Position numbers and translations under genes: made by a program
NCBI GenBank assembly: GCA_030731745.1
Contig: JANQTJ010000015.1
Coordinates: 62,001 to 126,000, forward strand
DNA length: 64,000 nucleotides
DNA from: Flaviramulus sp.
GTDB lineage: Bacteria; Bacteroidota; Bacteroidia; Flavobacteriales; Flavobacteriaceae
Direction: 5' to 3'
The notes under the pieces: generated by a model
Database searches by the model: none
Told to the model about the DNA's origin: nothing
Seen by the model: the letters and a program-made list of their open reading frames with translations, nothing else
Shown: positions 60,575-64,000 of the stretch, in pieces
Layout: each line of letters starts with the position of its first letter
Numbering within the stretch: position 1 is the first letter of the stretch

Positions 60575-62062
60575 ATGAAAATAATTAAACCTTTTTTTTA
60601 CATTTTTTTAGTTTTCGTGATTATGAATTGTTCTGACAAACAAAACCAATTGAGCGTTGAAATATATGAAACATCTGAAAGCGGAAATAAATTAACAAAA
60701 ATATCAGCTTTCAATATTTCAGAAAATCCAGTTACTATAAAACTAAAACCTGAACAAAAACTTCAAACAATAACAGGTTTTGGAGGTGCTTTTACTGAAT
60801 CATCCGCATTTTTGTTGAATAAATTAAGTAAAGAAAATCGTAAAAAAATTATTAATGCCTATTTTAGTAAAGAAGGTGCACACTACTCTTTAACAAGAAC
60901 ACACATGAATTCCTGTGACTTTTCTTTAAGTAATTATTCTTACACACCTGTAGAAGACGATAAAACTCTTGAGCACTTTAGTATTCACGAGGATAAAGAT
61001 GATTTAATTCCATTTATAAAAGACGCTATGGCAGCCTCTACAGATGGATTTAAAATTTTCGGCTCACCTTGGACAGCTGCTCCATGGATGAAAGATAACA
61101 ATAATTGGGTTGGTGGTAAACTACTACCTGAATATTATGATACTTGGGCCTTGTTTTTCTCAAAATTTGCAGATGCCTACAAAGAAGAAGGTATTAATAT
61201 CTGGGGCTTTACTGTTGAAAATGAACCTTTAGGTAATGGTAATAACTGGGAAAGTATGCATTACACTCCTGATGAAATGACCAATTTTGTTCAAAATTAT
61301 TTAGGCCCAAAATTGGAAGCTGATGGAAAAGGAGATTTAAAAATTTTAGGCTATGATCAAAACAGAGAACACTTAAAAGAATGGGTAGATTCTCAATTTA
61401 AAAATGAAGAAACTTCTAAATATTTTGATGGAACGGCTATTCATTGGTATGCAAGTACTTATGATTATTTTCCTGAAGAATTACAATATGCACATAACAA
61501 AGCGCCTTCTAAACTTTTAATACAATCAGAAGCTTGTATAGATGCAGAAATTCCTGTTTGGCTAGATGATTCTTGGTATTGGAAAAAAGAAGCTACAGAC
61601 TGGGGATGGGACTGGGCACCTGAGGAGGATAAATATTTACACCCTAAGTATGCGCCAGTTAATCGGTATGCGAGAGATATCATTGGGTGTCTTAATAATT
61701 GGGTAGACGGCTGGGTAGACTGGAATATGGTGCTCGATAAAAAAGGTGGTCCAAACTGGTTTAAAAATTGGTGTATTGCACCTGTAATAGTTGATCCTGA
61801 AAATGATGAAGTATATTTTACACCAATTTACTTCACCATGGCACATTTTAGTAAATATATTAGACCAAATGCTAAAGTTATTGGAGTTGAAAATTCAGAT
61901 AAAAATTTAATGGTGACAGCAGCTGAAAATCCTGATGGAAGTACCATTGTTGTGATTTTTAACGAAACCGAAAATAGAAGTAGCATTAATTTGTTACTAA
62001 ATAATAAATCAGTTGAATTTTCTATTAATGCAAAGGCTATTCAAACCGTCATAATTAAATAA
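60575..62062 (+). CDS. GH30 family glycoside hydrolase, lipoprotein
   Basis: TGFGGAFTESSAFLLNKL, GFTVENEPLGNGNNWESM, KLLIQSEACIDAE; lipobox-like FVIMNCSDK. Confidence 0.92.
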   Translation: MKIIKPFFYIFLVFVIMNCSDKQNQLSVEIYETSESGNKLTKISAFNISENPVTIKLKPEQKLQTITGFGGAFTESSAFLLNKLSKENRKKIINAYFSKEGAHYSLTRTHMNSCDFSLSNYSYTPVEDDKTLEHFSIHEDKDDLIPFIKDAMAASTDGFKIFGSPWTAAPWMKDNNNWVGGKLLPEYYDTWALFFSKFADAYKEEGINIWGFTVENEPLGNGNNWESMHYTPDEMTNFVQNYLGPKLEADGKGDLKILGYDQNREHLKEWVDSQFKNEETSKYFDGTAIHWYASTYDYFPEELQYAHNKAPSKLLIQSEACIDAEIPVWLDDSWYWKKEATDWGWDWAPEEDKYLHPKYAPVNRYARDIIGCLNNWVDGWVDWNMVLDKKGGPNWFKNWCIAPVIVDPENDEVYFTPIYFTMAHFSKYIRPNAKVIGVENSDKNLMVTAAENPDGSTIVVIFNETENRSSINLLLNNKSVEFSINAKAIQTVIIK

Positions 62063-62101
62063 ATTATCAACTAACCACTAACTAACTAAAACCAATTAAA
62101 T

Positions 62102-64000
62102 ATGTCATCAAAAACTAATAAAGTCCCCATTGGAAAAAAAATAGCGTTCGGATTAGGAATGCTAGCAAATCAAATGTTTCCTGCTGCGTTAGGAATTTTT
62201 ATGGTTGTATTAGTACAAGATTTAGGATTCCCAACATGGATGTGGGGTGTTTTATTTTTCTTGCCTAGAGTTTTTGATTCTATAACAGACCCAATAATGG
62301 GCTTTATCTCTGATAATACAAAATCTAAATGGGGAAGACGCCGCCACTATGTTATGATTGGAGCTATAATTATGGGTATTTCATTTACTTTGATGTGGCA
62401 ACTTTATCGTGACGATGGCATCAATTATAATTTTACATATTTCTTAATCTGGTCTCTTATTTTTTATTTAGGCCTTACCATTTTTAGTGTGCCATTCGTT
62501 GCTATGGGTTATGAAATGAGCGATGATTTCCATGAACGTACAAATATTATGGCTGTAGCACAATGGATTGGACAGTGGGCTTGGGTAATTGCACCTTGGT
62601 TTTGGGTGGTTATGTATGATCAAGGTTGGTTTGAATCTGCTGATGTAGCTACAAGAACTTTGGCACTATGGGTAGGTATTGGTTGTGGTATATTAGCAGC
62701 AATTCCTGCTATATTTCTTAAAGACAAATCAACTTTAGATGATGATAGTTTAGAGCCTTTGACAATGGGAAACATTGGGGGAAGTTTAAAAGGAATTGTA
62801 AAAGGTTTTAAAGAAGCTTTTAAATTAGTGCCTTTTAAAAAATTATGTATCGCTACTTTCTTTATTTTTAATGCATTTAATACCATTGCAGGTTTTTCTT
62901 TTTTTATCATAGTTTACTATTTATTTAATGGGGTTACTGGTGATGAAGGCGCTTGGATATGGCCAACACTTTTTGGTAGTGTAGGCGCTTTAGTTACTAC
63001 GTTTATTGTAATTCCTATTGTTGCGAAAATGTCTAAAATAGTAGGCAAAAAAAATGCGTTTTTAGCTTCTCAAGGAATTTCTATTATTGGTTACATAATG
63101 CTTTGGTTTCTTTTTATTCCTGGTAAACCATATATGTTTTTAATTGCTATGCCTTTCTTTTCTTTTGGAATTGGTGGGCTTTTTACATTAATGATGTCAA
63201 TGACAGCTGATGTATGTGATTTAGATGAATTAAATTTTGGACAACGAAGAGAAGGAATTTTTGGGGCTATTTACTGGTGGATGGTTAAATTTGGTTTAGC
63301 TATAGCTGGTTTATTAAGTGGGCTTATAATGTCTATGTTAGACTTTACGCCTGGTGCAGCTACCCAACCTGAAGGAGCTGTTACTGGATTAAGAATTTTC
63401 TTTTCTGCATTCCCTATATTAGGAACTGCAATTGCTATGTATGTTATGCGTGATTATGATCTAACTGAAGAGCGTGCATTAGAAATAAGTGCAGAATTAT
63501 CAAAAAGAAAAGAAAAGAAAAAAACTAAACAAGTTTCTTCTTCATATGGAGGAGGTAAACTACTCTCAGCGTTAAATAATAATGTAACTTTAGGTGAGTT
63601 TAAGGAAATAGATTTTAGTAATAAAAATGTAGAAGACTTAAAAGAATTATTCTCAGAAAATCTATCAAATGGCTTACATGGTTTGTGTTTTAGTCCATAT
63701 TTAGAAGGTCAAAAAGCGGGAGATATCTTATCAGAAAAACAAATCAGAAGACGTATGGAAATTATTTCTCCCTACACCAAATGGGTGCGCTCTTTCTCAT
63801 GTACAGAGGGTAATGAATTAATACCTGAAATAGCACATAATAAAGGATTAAAAACTATTGTTGGTGCTTGGATTAGTGATGATAAAAATAGAAACAAAAA
63901 GGAAATTGATACATTAATAAAATTGGCTAAATCTGGATATGTTGATGTTGCTGCTGTTGGTAACGAAGTATTATTGAGAGGTGAAATCACTGAAAATGAA
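62102..64000 (+). CDS. MFS (GPH/MelB-like) sugar transporter fused to a C-terminal GH17-like domain; 3' end beyond window
   Basis: ATG at 62102, 633 codons open to the window end. Transporter: MSSKTNKVPIGKKIAFGLGMLANQMFPAALG...DPIMGFISDNTKSKWGRRRHYVMIG...DLDELNFGQRREGIFGAIYWWMVKFG. Then in the same frame: NGLHGLCFSPYLEGQKAGDILSEKQIRRRMEIISPYTKWVRSFSC...AAVGNEVLLRGEITENE. Confidence 0.85.
   Translation, partial: MSSKTNKVPIGKKIAFGLGMLANQMFPAALGIFMVVLVQDLGFPTWMWGVLFFLPRVFDSITDPIMGFISDNTKSKWGRRRHYVMIGAIIMGISFTLMWQLYRDDGINYNFTYFLIWSLIFYLGLTIFSVPFVAMGYEMSDDFHERTNIMAVAQWIGQWAWVIAPWFWVVMYDQGWFESADVATRTLALWVGIGCGILAAIPAIFLKDKSTLDDDSLEPLTMGNIGGSLKGIVKGFKEAFKLVPFKKLCIATFFIFNAFNTIAGFSFFIIVYYLFNGVTGDEGAWIWPTLFGSVGALVTTFIVIPIVAKMSKIVGKKNAFLASQGISIIGYIMLWFLFIPGKPYMFLIAMPFFSFGIGGLFTLMMSMTADVCDLDELNFGQRREGIFGAIYWWMVKFGLAIAGLLSGLIMSMLDFTPGAATQPEGAVTGLRIFFSAFPILGTAIAMYVMRDYDLTEERALEISAELSKRKEKKKTKQVSSSYGGGKLLSALNNNVTLGEFKEIDFSNKNVEDLKELFSENLSNGLHGLCFSPYLEGQKAGDILSEKQIRRRMEIISPYTKWVRSFSCTEGNELIPEIAHNKGLKTIVGAWISDDKNRNKKEIDTLIKLAKSGYVDVAAVGNEVLLRGEITENE

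Noticed and set aside
62620-62910. 96-aa minus-strand ORF
   Set aside because: Antisense to the MFS transporter, whose frame is continuous across it.
1-64000. CRISPR arrays, insertion sequences, integrases, prophage, restriction-modification genes
   Set aside because: No regularly spaced repeats, transposase/integrase motifs or phage structural genes were seen on either strand.

Overview
This 64 kb window comes from an AT-rich Bacteroidota chromosome, most likely a marine Flavobacteriaceae. The assignment rests on family-typical genes and TAnnTTTG-like -7 boxes, not on any search. Four blocks are visible. (1) 0-24.5 kb is mostly housekeeping: tRNA-His, bshB1, an SLC13 permease, pckA, rlmF, a disrupted mscL, a ccsBA fusion, a kdsC-like phosphatase, a UbiA prenyltransferase, maf, an MscS-family channel, corA, and a PIG-L / SSS symporter / Gfo-Idh cassette. 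(2) 25.3-39.6 kb is a dense, almost gap-free photobiology/stress cluster: TetR-like regulator, UbiB-like kinase, flavin reductase, SDR, DUF2256, Cry-DASH, FeS-type photolyase, a third cryptochrome/photolyase, TIGR03643, folE, GPx, TspO, SRPBCC and a class I-like photolyase. Two of its transcription units start with the same palindrome-plus-promoter sequence, GTTTAAC-N14-GTTAAAC-(A/G)TTTTGTATCTTT. (3) 39.7-43.6 kb holds a decayed gene remnant, a BNR/sortilin-like propeller protein and tRNA-Arg. (4) 43.8-64 kb is a beta-glucan (laminarin-like) utilisation locus with no SusC/SusD in the window. It has a one-component propeller/LuxR regulator, a GH-A glycosidase apparently fused to an outer-membrane beta-barrel, surface glycan-binding lipoproteins, GH16, a GH94/GH149-like phosphorylase, cytoplasmic and lipoprotein GH17-like paralogues, GH30, and an MFS sugar transporter fused in frame to a further GH17-like domain. 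That last ORF runs off the window end and is missing from the ORF track. The main leads are the SusCD-less glucan locus with its two fusions, the shared operator in the photolyase cluster, the in-frame stop with a perfect stem-loop in mscL, and a complex palindromic intergenic element near 17.0 kb. No CRISPR array, IS element, integrase or prophage was recognised.
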